NCBI GenBank assembly: GCA_900468065.1
Contig: UBTA01000043.1
Coordinates: forward strand, 1-64,000
Origin: Hyphomicrobiales bacterium
GTDB lineage: Bacteria; Pseudomonadota; Alphaproteobacteria; Rhizobiales; Rhizobiaceae
Direction of reading: 5' to 3'
DNA: 64,000 bases
Made by a program: the position numbers and the translations under genes
The notes under the pieces: generated by a model
What the model was told of the DNA's origin: nothing
What the model saw: only the letters and a program-made list of their open reading frames with translations
Database searches by the model: none
In this document: positions 43,326-51,591 of the stretch, piece by piece
Numbering within the stretch: position 1 is the stretch's first letter
How the letters are laid out: the number at the start of each line of letters is the position of its first letter

Positions 43326-44287
43326 GAGGCATTCATGGCGCAGCAAAGCAAAGAGTGCAATGCCGGAAGGGCCTATAATTGAGGCAACGCATAAAAAGAT
43401 CAAAAATTAGGCTAATTTGCATGGGTTCAACAATATGTGGCAAGCGCCTTGAAGCTTTCGTCCACGATCAATCGTGGCGATTTTAGGAGGTCAAACACCG
43501 ACAGCAGCGTTTGCCGATGCGCAAACTTCCTTCTTTTCAAACGATCTGCGGGCGATCGATCAAGCGACCCATAAGAAATTCTCACAAAGCCACCGGAAAC
43601 GCTTTTTCGAGCATGCGTTTCGACATGCTGTCAATCGGGTAGGCTCGGCGAATTGACGGGCGAGCGTGCCATGCACGTCTATCCGGAGGAGCCCTTTGGG
43701 AACCGCGGGGGCGAACGCCTCTTATTCATGCTCGATTTTAATTCGCATGGAGGATTCAGCGCTGATGGAGAGCCGGGAATACGGCAAGCCGCGGTCGTCA
43801 ATGACCCTTGTCGTGTTGAAGCGGGCTTCTTCGCCCCGTTTTTCAACCACACCTGCTCCGTAGTTCGACCCGGCACGGCTGCGGCAGTGGTCTGAAAGAG
43901 TTGGTTCCAGCCATGGCGGGATCAATGTGAAACAACAACAACAATCATCCATTTGAAAGGGTCGCCACGAGGTCGCTAAACCTCTCGCCCCGGAGTGCTG
44001 ACGTGCTGACGTAGTAACTTGCGAGAATCGCCCGCCTGGAAGCCGCAGAAGCGAAACTCGCGAGCGACATTTTTGACCGCTGTCCATTAACTTTACGGTG
44101 CCCGCGGCAGCCATTCGCTTTCGCGAGATGCTGGTTCAGAAACGAACTGTCTACTGACGGGGTTGCACTGGCTTGCCGCCGTTGCGCCGCACCGCGAAAC
44201 GTACCGTGAGTGCCAAGAGGCTTGCGATGCGCAATAGGCGTACCTATCTCACACAGGTCCTTAGGAACTTCCTGTCGAGATGGAAAA
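43326..44287. other. long intergenic region between nasT and the HtrA-like gene
   Basis: No convincing gene is present; open frames on both strands (43653-43895 plus, 43722-44114 minus) overlap one another and show no family. The part next to nasT must hold the nasTS promoter. A perfect palindrome, CCACGAT-CA-ATCGTGG, lies at 43462-43477. Confidence 0.4.
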
Positions 44288-45193
44288 ATGGATACTCACG
44301 CAGTCTCCCGTTCAATGGTCGGCATTCGTACCATAATCCCGGACGATGCCTTTACTGCTCACTCGCTCGGGACTGTGCGTGAAGGCAGCGGCGTGGTCAT
44401 TGGCGAGGATGGTCTGGTCTTGACAATTGGCTATCTGATCACCGAGGCTGAAGAAGTCTGGATCACGAGGGCTGATGGAAAGGTCGTTGCCGGTCATGCG
44501 CTCGCCTATGACCAGGAGACTGGTCTGGGTCTCGTTCGAGCGCTTGGCGCACTGGACAGCCCGGCCCTGTTGCTTGGTGATGCCGTAAATGCACGGGTTG
44601 GCGATCCCGTTATCTTTGCTGACGGCTTTGGCCGATCCTTGGAGACGAAGATCGTGGCGAAGCGAGAGTTTGCCGGATATTGGGAGTATCTACTAAACGA
44701 AGCCATCTTCGTCGCACCCGCCCATCCCTCCTGGGGTGGCGCTGCTGTTGTCGGGCAAGATGGGAGGCTGCTGGGGATCGGATCCCTTAAGCTGGTCATG
44801 AGCCGGAACGGGACGAGTTCCGATATCAACATGGTTGTCCCGATTAATTTGCTTCCTCCTATTCTTGACGATTTGCTTGCTCGGGGAAAGGTGAACAAGC
44901 CGGCGCGTCCGTGGCTCGGCGCTTTTGCGGCGGAAAGCAACGGGGACGTAGTTGTCATGAGTGTTGCTGCGGACGGACCTGCCGCCAGGGCCGGGTTACG
45001 GGGTGGCGACATCATTGCCGAAGTTCGCGATGGCGAGATCGCAGGCCTTGCCGATTTTTACCGTCAGGTCTGGAAGAGTGGCCCGGCAGGATCAGAAATT
45101 CCCGTCAGGATATTGCGCGACGGCCGCGAGGCCTGGCTTCGCGTCAAGTCGGCTGATCGCGACAGCTTCTTAAAAAAGCCCCAGCTACAGTAA
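44288..45193 (+). CDS. HtrA/DegP-like protein with PDZ domain, catalytic triad lost
   Basis: A 301-residue protein with a trypsin-like fold (about 1-190) and one PDZ domain (about 205-290: PWLGAFAAESNGDVVVMSVA, AARAGLRGGDIIAEVRDGEI). All three catalytic positions are changed. The HtrA His (LTNNHVV) is Tyr49 in LTIGYLI, the Asp (DPRTDLA) is Gly79 in DQETGLG, and the Ser of GNSGG is Trp149 in PSWGG. It lacks a signal peptide. It is therefore probably a non-proteolytic peptide-binding or scaffold protein in the cytoplasm. The ATG at 44288 is used; upstream frame has no similarity. Confidence 0.85.
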   Translation: MDTHAVSRSMVGIRTIIPDDAFTAHSLGTVREGSGVVIGEDGLVLTIGYLITEAEEVWITRADGKVVAGHALAYDQETGLGLVRALGALDSPALLLGDAVNARVGDPVIFADGFGRSLETKIVAKREFAGYWEYLLNEAIFVAPAHPSWGGAAVVGQDGRLLGIGSLKLVMSRNGTSSDINMVVPINLLPPILDDLLARGKVNKPARPWLGAFAAESNGDVVVMSVAADGPAARAGLRGGDIIAEVRDGEIAGLADFYRQVWKSGPAGSEIPVRILRDGREAWLRVKSADRDSFLKKPQLQ

Positions 45194-45246
45194 TCTTGGC
45201 AACAGATGTTAGGTGGACTTGGCTTTAAGGCCAAGGATGTTCTGGC

Positions 45247-45507
45247 TTACTGAAGAATACCGACCTCGATACATGCCGTGATGAAATGGGAGCGGGAGAG
45301 TGCTGTTCCGATTTGCCCGCGTAGGGCATCTTGGCAGGACTTTCGGGCAACCTTGTAGGACGGGCCCTTATGACGGTTCCAACCTTTCACGAGGAAGGCG
45401 AGGGCATCACCCGGGCCGACGATATTGTCTACCCTGCCGTCGGCGGCCAAAACCCGGACCGGATACTCCCATCTCATCCGAAGATCTATGCGAATGATCT
45501 GGGTCAT
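45247..45507 (-). CDS. DUF982 domain-containing protein
   Basis: An 86-residue protein that fits DUF982: W-x-x-P-V-x-V in RWEYPVRVLAADG, a central GDALAFLVKGW, then GPSYKVARKSCQDALRGQI and a final SHFITACIEVGIL. DUF982 is a small family abundant in Rhizobiaceae, often on plasmids, of unknown function. It follows a second DUF982 gene by 3 bases and probably shares its EcfG-type promoter. Confidence 0.8.
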   Translation of the reverse strand: MTQIIRIDLRMRWEYPVRVLAADGRVDNIVGPGDALAFLVKGWNRHKGPSYKVARKSCQDALRGQIGTALSRSHFITACIEVGILQ

Positions 45508-45510
45508 GGG

Positions 45511-45777
45511 CTATTGGGCGAGTATCCCCGCCTCCAAACATGCCGCAACGAAGTCGTCACGAATGGAGGTGGCCGAAACGCGCCTGCCGAGCGCCGCCAT
45601 GCAAAGGTTCCTTGCACGGTCGTAGTGTTCGCCACGCGTTTGCGGCCATCGCTGTGTCATTGTGTTCAGCGCCGACTGCGGACCATCGATGTCGACGGGG
45701 ATACCGTGCCCAACACGCACCCGTACAGGCTCGGCCCAGCAGATATTGCTGCAATTCATTTCCGTTTCTATGATCAT
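45511..45777 (-). CDS. DUF982 domain-containing protein
   Basis: An 88-residue DUF982 protein: CWAEPVRVRVGHGIPVDIDG, SALNTMTQRWPQTRGEHYDR, ARNLCMAALGRRVSATSIRD and a DFVAACLEAGIL end. It is a divergent paralogue of the gene just downstream. I start at the ATG at 45777 (MIIETEMNCS); the frame extends to 45801. An exact EcfG-type promoter sits 29 bases before the ATG, linking DUF982 to general stress control. Confidence 0.78.
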   Translation of the reverse strand: MIIETEMNCSNICWAEPVRVRVGHGIPVDIDGPQSALNTMTQRWPQTRGEHYDRARNLCMAALGRRVSATSIRDDFVAACLEAGILAQ

Positions 45778-45805
45778 CTTGGGCTCCTCCCAGAACCACA
45801 AGAAT

Positions 45806-45830
45806 AACTCGGAGCGCTAATATTTGTTCC
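45806..45830 (-). promoter_or_regulatory. EcfG-type promoter (GGAAC-N17-GTT)
   Basis: Minus strand: GGAAC at 45830-45826, exactly 17 bases, GTT at 45808-45806. The DUF982 ATG at 45777 lies 29 bases downstream, the same distance as for the 13272 gene. Confidence 0.72.
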
Positions 45831-45910
45831 CGAGATATACCGTCATCAGCGCCAGCGAGATTCGTTTGAAAGGGCCGGGTTGCGAGGTAATCGAACTTTG
45901 TCCGACTGGG

Positions 45911-46357
45911 CTATGGGGCAGGTACGAACTTGCCCTCATACCGGACTCGGAAATTGCGCCGCTCTGCCTCCTCCCGGAAGCACATGAAAATCAGTTCGAG
46001 ATCGCTTTTATTGTCGGCGCGTCCGAGCAGGCAAAGTGTGACGACGACTGCTTCGGAATAGCCGCGGCTCAGCCGGATAGCGGCGTTTCTGATTTCGTTT
46101 ATTCCCGGATCGTTGCGGCTTTCACTGCGCTGGTAAACCAGCCAAAAACGCGCCGTCTCCCATACCAACCGCAGGGCGTCTGTCACATCGTGTTTGAATT
46201 CAGCAGCGCTCATGGCCGGTGTCCAGGAAACGGTCAGCTCGTCCTGCACACCAAACAGATTGAAGTATCCGTCAAAATCGATAGTACTCGACAGCCGCTC
46301 CTCCAGCATTTCAAATGCTGTGGCGTCGGCTATCGAGGTCCTGAAATATACGGCCAT
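45911..46357 (-). CDS. hypothetical protein
   Basis: A 148-residue protein beginning MAVYFRTSIADATAFEMLEE, with alternating helix and strand (DALRLVWETARFWLVYQR, SEAVVVTLCLLGRADNKSDL, EEAERRNFRVRYEGKF). No signal or membrane segment. The ATG has a modest AGGCG site before it. No family is recognised. It lies between DUF982 genes and rpsU on the same strand. Confidence 0.6.
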   Translation of the reverse strand: MAVYFRTSIADATAFEMLEERLSSTIDFDGYFNLFGVQDELTVSWTPAMSAAEFKHDVTDALRLVWETARFWLVYQRSESRNDPGINEIRNAAIRLSRGYSEAVVVTLCLLGRADNKSDLELIFMCFREEAERRNFRVRYEGKFVPAP

Positions 46358-46462
46358 GGAACGCCTAGGATTGCACGGTAAACCGGCTCAACCGACCGGC
46401 GCCATGAACAGACTGGCCAGCTCGAAGAAACGGCTGATCGGTGCTGATGACTTGAGCCTGCT

Positions 46463-46696
46463 TCAAGCACCCGTTTTCTTCTTTGGCGCCGGCAACAGGC
46501 CTTCGCGCTGCAGCTGCTTACGCGCGAGTTTGCGCTGACGGCTGATCGCTTCGGCTTTCTGGCGTGCTTTCTTTACCGACGGCTTCTCATAAGCTTCACG
46601 CATCCGCATTTCGCGAAAGACGCCTTCCCGTTGGAGCTTCTTCTTCAGCACCCGAAGCGCCTGGTCGACATTGTTGTCGCGAACTAATACCTGCAT
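46463..46696 (-). CDS. rpsU: 30S ribosomal protein S21
   Basis: A 77-residue S21 protein: [40 protein letters not shown] and a basic tail with [16 protein letters not shown]. The extended C-terminal tail is usual for alphaproteobacteria. S21 takes part in 30S initiation. It stands on its own here, which is common for the gene, and many rhizobia carry more than one S21 copy. Confidence 0.95.
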   Translation of the reverse strand: MQVLVRDNNVDQALRVLKKKLQREGVFREMRMREAYEKPSVKKARQKAEAISRQRKLARKQLQREGLLPAPKKKTGA

Positions 46697-46835
46697 TTGA
46701 AATCTTTCAACTCTGACCGCCCGTTAGAAGGCGGGGGCAATCTAGCGATTCGGCTGAAATTTACCAGCGGTGTTGATCACGATTTTTAACTTTTCTGTCC
46801 GGTGTCGACGAGGTCGAGAACGTTGCGATCGAGGA

Positions 46836-46849
46836 TTGTACGCGTACAA
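46836..46849. promoter_or_regulatory. perfect 14-bp palindrome upstream of repA
   Basis: TTGTACGCGTACAA is a perfect palindrome 142 bp before the repA start. It is a good candidate for the RepB centromere (parS) or the RepA operator, both of which are palindromes near repA in repABC systems. Confidence 0.55.
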
Positions 46850-46990
46850 CAGACACGATCCCGCCTGATGTCATGGTTCATTGGTGGTTTAACAAAAAAG
46901 ACTTTGCCATGCAGCGGAGAATCAGAATTACTGCAATCAGCGCATTTTAGGCGTTAAATAGAAAATAAGCGCAGATAGAATGAGATCTCA

Positions 46991-48190
46991 ATGTTGAATA
47001 CGGCAAGCGGCAAAAACAATGAGACTTTGCGCTCGTTGATCTCTTCTGACGCCGAGGAACTGTCCCGCCAGTTGCGGGCGCACCAGCAGCGGACATTTCC
47101 GCCGACAGCTCAAAAGACCATTCGCCAGTTTATGCCTGCAGAAGCTGCCGATTTCATTGGTATCCATCAGGGCTACCTTCGCCAGATCGTCGCTGACGGG
47201 CATGGGCCTGAACCGCTGGCGAATGGCCGCCGCCAATATTCCGTGCAGGATATTGAAAATCTCCGTCACTTTCTCGACGAAGGGGGCAAGGGGCCTGGAA
47301 AGTACGTTCGCCACCGGCGCGCCGGTGAGAAGCTTCAGGTCATTTCGGTGATGAACTTCAAGGGCGGTTCCGGCAAGACGACGACATCGGCACATCTTGC
47401 ACAGTTTCTCGCACTTCGCGGTTACCGGGTTTTGGCCATCGATCTCGACCCACAGGCCTCGCTGTCGGCACTGTTCGGACACCAGCCCGAGTTGGATGTT
47501 GGCGAGAACGAGACGCTTTATGGTGCAATCCGTTACGACGCAGCAAGGCGCGACGTAACGGACATTGTGCGCGCAACCTACACGCCCAATCTTCATATCA
47601 TTCCAGGCAATCTCGAGCTGATGGAGTTCGAGCATGAGACGCCGAAGGCTCTCGCCGGGCGGCACAAAACGGATTCGATGTTTTTTGCGCGCATCGGTGA
47701 ATGCCTGGCCGAGATTGAAAGCGCCTATGACATCGTGGTCATCGATTGCCCGCCGCAACTGGGCTTTCTGACGCTATCGGCTCTGTGCGCTGCCACGGCC
47801 GTGCTGATTACCGTTCATCCGCAAATGCTCGATGTCATGTCGATGAGCCAGTTCTTGCACATGACGGGTGACCTCCTGTCGGTCGTCGAGGAGGCCGGCG
47901 GTTCCATGGACTATGATTGGATGCGATATCTGGTCACCCGCTATGAACCCAATGATGGACCGCAGTCGCAGATGTCAGGTTTCATGAGATCCATTTTCGG
48001 AAATCGCGTGCTGGAAAACGCGATGCTGAAATCGACCGCCATCTCCGATGCCGGCCTGACCAAACAGACACTTTATGAAGTCGAAAGAAGTCAATTTACC
48101 AGGGGAACGTACGATCGCGCGCTGGAATCTCTCACGGCGGTCAACAACGAAATCGAAGATCTGGTCAAACGGACCTGGGGAAGGAAGTAA
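46991..48190 (+). CDS. repA: RepA/ParA-type partition ATPase
   Basis: A 399-residue RepA of the repABC type. The N-terminal 110 residues hold a MerR-like DNA-binding domain (AADFIGIHQGYLRQIVADGH, RRQYSVQDIENLRHFLDE). The ATPase domain has the deviant Walker A KGGSGKTT at 124-131, DLDPQASLSALFG and Walker B VVIDCPPQLGFLTLSAL. It positions replicons at division and represses its own operon with RepB. repB starts 2 bases after its stop. No repC follows. Confidence 0.93.
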   Translation: MLNTASGKNNETLRSLISSDAEELSRQLRAHQQRTFPPTAQKTIRQFMPAEAADFIGIHQGYLRQIVADGHGPEPLANGRRQYSVQDIENLRHFLDEGGKGPGKYVRHRRAGEKLQVISVMNFKGGSGKTTTSAHLAQFLALRGYRVLAIDLDPQASLSALFGHQPELDVGENETLYGAIRYDAARRDVTDIVRATYTPNLHIIPGNLELMEFEHETPKALAGRHKTDSMFFARIGECLAEIESAYDIVVIDCPPQLGFLTLSALCAATAVLITVHPQMLDVMSMSQFLHMTGDLLSVVEEAGGSMDYDWMRYLVTRYEPNDGPQSQMSGFMRSIFGNRVLENAMLKSTAISDAGLTKQTLYEVERSQFTRGTYDRALESLTAVNNEIEDLVKRTWGRK

Positions 48191-48192
48191 CA

Positions 48193-49218
48193 ATGGCTCG
48201 CAAGAATGTTTTCTCGCTCCCGCAGCCTGAAACGGGTTCGGCGGTCGAAGGCGAGCCGCCTTTTGCGAATTCGCGTCCCCTTGCAGGCTTTGAAAAGCCA
48301 CTGAAGCGCGCCAGCCCTGTTGGGGCTATATCGCAGTCCCTGGGGGGTATCCACGAGAAGGCGCAGCGAGTCGATGCACTGGAGGAACAGCTTGCGCGCG
48401 GACAGTCGATTGTCGAGCTCGATCCCGCCGTAGTGGACAGTTCATTCGTTGTCGATCGGTTGGGTATCAGTTTCGAGGACCAGGAGATTCTTGTTGCCCA
48501 GATCCGCGATCATGGACAGCAAGTCCCCATCCTGGTTCGTCCGCATCCAGAAAGGGATGGACGTTTTCAGGTTGCCTATGGACACCGGCGTCTGGCGGCC
48601 ATCCGCGAGATCGGCGGGACGGTCAAAGCGGTTATCCGGGACCTGAGCGACGAACAGTTGGTCGTTAGTCAGGGCCAGGAAAACAATGCGCGCACCGACC
48701 TGACATTCATCGAGCGGTCTTTTTTTGCGTCACGGCTGGAACAACGAAATTTCAGCCGCGACCTCATCATGTCGGCTCTCGGTGTGGACAAGGCGGCTCT
48801 CTCCAGAATGATCGCATTGGTCAACCGCCTGCCTGCGGAATTGATTGAAGCCATCGGCGCGGCTCCGGATTTCGGGCGCACACGCTGGGCCGAGCTTGCC
48901 GACCTGATCGAGGATGAGAGTAAGAAGGCGAAAGCCCTCAAGCTTGTCGTCGAACCTGGTTTTGGCAAGTTGAAATCGAACGAGCGCTTTCAGCTGGTCT
49001 ATGATCAGCTACGTAAAATTCGCGACAAGGCAAGAACCTCTGTCTGGAAGACCGGCGTCGGCAAAAAGGCCGTGAAGATCTCTGAGACCGATGACCTGCT
49101 GAAACTGTCTTTTGATAAAACTGTTGAGCCGGACTTCGGGTCTTATATCGAAGCCCGGCTCACCATGCTTTACGAAGAGTTCGTGCGGTCGAAAGAAACA
49201 GCAGCAACGGCGATCTGA
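48193..49218 (+). CDS. repB: RepB/ParB-type centromere-binding protein
   Basis: A 341-residue RepB. The ParB/Spo0J N-terminal box (VAQIRDHGQQVPILVRPHPERDGRFQVAYGHRRLAAIREIG) and NNARTDLTFIERSFFASRLE are clear, followed by the helix-turn-helix (RDLIMSALGVDKAALSRMIALVNRLP) and a C-terminal dimer domain. It binds parS palindromes and loads RepA. Translation is coupled to repA. Only about 70 bp separate its stop from the convergent GGDEF-EAL gene, so there is no room for repC or the usual antisense RNA. Confidence 0.93.
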   Translation: MARKNVFSLPQPETGSAVEGEPPFANSRPLAGFEKPLKRASPVGAISQSLGGIHEKAQRVDALEEQLARGQSIVELDPAVVDSSFVVDRLGISFEDQEILVAQIRDHGQQVPILVRPHPERDGRFQVAYGHRRLAAIREIGGTVKAVIRDLSDEQLVVSQGQENNARTDLTFIERSFFASRLEQRNFSRDLIMSALGVDKAALSRMIALVNRLPAELIEAIGAAPDFGRTRWAELADLIEDESKKAKALKLVVEPGFGKLKSNERFQLVYDQLRKIRDKARTSVWKTGVGKKAVKISETDDLLKLSFDKTVEPDFGSYIEARLTMLYEEFVRSKETAATAI

Positions 49219-49287
49219 ACAGCGCAACGGGCCGGGCTTCGGCTGTGAACCCCCAATTGTCGAGACCGGCTCTATGCGTTGATCGCG

Positions 49288-51285
49288 CTATGCCGGTCTT
49301 CGCACACGCGATGCATGGTCGTCGACACGGGGTTTTGCCCGGAATTTTTCGGCCGGTGCCGGACGGCCGACGTGGAAACCTTGCACCTGATCGATGCGGA
49401 ATTCGTGCATCAGAGCCAGCTGTTCGTCCGTTTCGACGCCTTCCACCAGAATCTTGTGGCCGCGGTTGCGCACGAGCCCGATAATATCCTGGAGCATGGC
49501 CTTGCCCCTCGGGGTATTGCTATCATGCAAGAATGAACGGTCGATTTTCACCGTGTCAAAATCGATCAGGCGAAGCCAGGAGAGGCCGGCAAAACCCGTT
49601 CCAAAATCGTCGAGCCATATCTTGATACCCAGTGTCTTCAGATCGCTGATGCATCGGAGGATATCGGAATTCATCTCCATCTCGAGACCTTCGGTGATCT
49701 CGAAGGCAAGCCTGCCGCCGGCAACGCCGGTTTCGCCCAAAATAGCAGCAACGGATGTTGCAAAACCGGGCGTCTTGAGCTGGATCGGGGAAACATTGAC
49801 GCTGACAACGCGAACATGATTGTCGATCAGCAGCTCGGAACAAACCGTTCGGATCGCCCAGTATCCAAGATTTAGGATGGCGCCTGTTCGCTCGGCGATA
49901 GGAATGAACAGGCTGGGGGAAACAGACGTGCCATCGATCATCGTCAGGCGCATCAGAGCCTCGACAGCTTCGACATTGCCCGATGAGACATTGCGGATCG
50001 GTTGATAAACCAGCGACACCAGGTTTTGAGCCGTAGCGATCTTCAAAAGGGCGGCGACATTCTCGCTTTCGTCGCTGCTATGCGGATCGTTCGGGTCAAA
50101 CAGCTTGATGCAGTTGCGCCCGCTTGCCTTTGCGCCGTACAAGGCGCGGTCTGCCTCATGGATGATCTTTTCCAGTTTCGTGCCGGCTTCGCTTCTGGTG
50201 AACGCGGCCCCGACGCTGACTGTGACGATCGACATGCCATCGCGGCGTTGCTGATGGAGCAGGCCCATTTTTTCCACCGTACAGCGGATGCTTTCCGCCA
50301 GTTCCGCGACCTCGTCTTGCGATGCCACACGCGCAAGCACGATGAATTCTTCACCGCCGTAACGGCCGATTGAACCGTTATAAGGCTTGATCGATTCGGT
50401 GAGGACATCCGCCACCTGAATGAGGCAGCGATCACCCTCTTGATGGCCGTAGCAATCGTTGTATTTCTTGAAGAAATCGACATCGATAAGGATCGCTGTA
50501 AAGCGCGTACCGTAGGTCTGCCAGGCATTCCAGTAGTCACGCAATCTCTGATCGATCGCCCTGCGGTTCTCGAGGCCGGTTAGCGGATCGGTGTTGGACA
50601 AGCGTAGCAAGGCGTCGCCGCGTTCGGCAGCTTCCTTTTGCTGCAGGCGGGCCTCGATCGCGTTGAGGAAAACCTTGTAGCGTTCTCTGTTGAGCTTCCA
50701 GTTCACATAAGACGTGAACACGAAGCACGACACGCAGAAGGTGCCGAACGCCAGCTTATAGGAGGGGTCGATCGGGGGGAACGACAGCAAGGCGGCAAAG
50801 AAAATCAGGAGGATGACGGCAGACGCCATCAGGGAAAGGCGGAACTGAAAGCTGAAGAACAGGTTGACGCTCATCATGAAAATGGCGCCGAAAACCATGT
50901 AATAGGAGATGCTCGGCGTATCAGCAGTCATCAGTGACGGATAGAGCCACCCTGCATAGGCGATGACCAAGGCCGTCGCGCAGGTTGCATCAATCGTGTC
51001 TGCACTGGCGTTCCAGCGGAACTGCAGCTCCAGCAGAATGAAAGCGATCGTACCGATAACGAAGCGGGCAGAGATCACATATGGGGCAACGTCCGGAACC
51101 AACAGAATGTCGGTTACCGAAAACAGAAGATACACCGCAATGGCGATCCACATTCCTTGCCGGGTATCTTGCCGTCGTGTGCTCTGGCCCTCGTCACGAT
51201 AAAGAATGCGCAGTTCTGCCGACGCTGGCCTCGGCAGTTCAGCGTTGAGATCAATCTCTACTACGTCGGCAAGCGTGTGCTTCAT
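49288..51285 (-). CDS. membrane GGDEF-EAL c-di-GMP enzyme
   Basis: A 665-residue protein with about six N-terminal membrane helices (MWIAIAVYLLFSVTDILLVP to SYKLAFGTFCVSCFVFTSYV) forming a sensory domain. A GGDEF domain follows with an intact active site (RYGGEEFIVLARV) and then an EAL domain with VEALMRL and the metal/Lys residues of WLDDFGTGFAGLSWLRLIDFDTVKIDRSF. It may both make and break cyclic di-GMP. I chose the ATG at 51285; the frame opens to 51432. It is divergent from the methyltransferase gene. Confidence 0.9.
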   Translation of the reverse strand: MKHTLADVVEIDLNAELPRPASAELRILYRDEGQSTRRQDTRQGMWIAIAVYLLFSVTDILLVPDVAPYVISARFVIGTIAFILLELQFRWNASADTIDATCATALVIAYAGWLYPSLMTADTPSISYYMVFGAIFMMSVNLFFSFQFRLSLMASAVILLIFFAALLSFPPIDPSYKLAFGTFCVSCFVFTSYVNWKLNRERYKVFLNAIEARLQQKEAAERGDALLRLSNTDPLTGLENRRAIDQRLRDYWNAWQTYGTRFTAILIDVDFFKKYNDCYGHQEGDRCLIQVADVLTESIKPYNGSIGRYGGEEFIVLARVASQDEVAELAESIRCTVEKMGLLHQQRRDGMSIVTVSVGAAFTRSEAGTKLEKIIHEADRALYGAKASGRNCIKLFDPNDPHSSDESENVAALLKIATAQNLVSLVYQPIRNVSSGNVEAVEALMRLTMIDGTSVSPSLFIPIAERTGAILNLGYWAIRTVCSELLIDNHVRVVSVNVSPIQLKTPGFATSVAAILGETGVAGGRLAFEITEGLEMEMNSDILRCISDLKTLGIKIWLDDFGTGFAGLSWLRLIDFDTVKIDRSFLHDSNTPRGKAMLQDIIGLVRNRGHKILVEGVETDEQLALMHEFRIDQVQGFHVGRPAPAEKFRAKPRVDDHASRVRRPA

Positions 51286-51591
51286 GCACGTCCCATCGCG
51301 TTGCGTCTCATCCTCTTGAGTTCGAAGTCTCCGCCAGATGACTGGCCGTGCCCGAGGCATCCGTACCCGCAGAACGGATAGGCAGCCCACCAGGAAAAGG
51401 CAGCACTTTTGGGCACAGTATGGGACGTACATTAAGTTTTCCTGAATTTGCAGAGGGCCGGCGCATTTGTTCGAGAGTCCCCACTGTTACGCGAGTGCGT
51501 TAACCATGCCATGCGGATACGTGCAATTTTGATTGGCACTGCACTCGTTTTTCCCCATAGTGTTAATGATCTATTAACGCATGAGGCTCGA

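Noticed and set aside
43653-43895. Plus-strand frame in the nasT-HtrA gap
   Set aside because: It overlaps a longer minus-strand frame; neither shows a family motif or a good start.
49219-49287. Possible repC remnant or antisense RNA after repB
   Set aside because: The 70-bp gap contains no RepC-like residues and no promoter-hairpin pair typical of the repABC antisense RNA.
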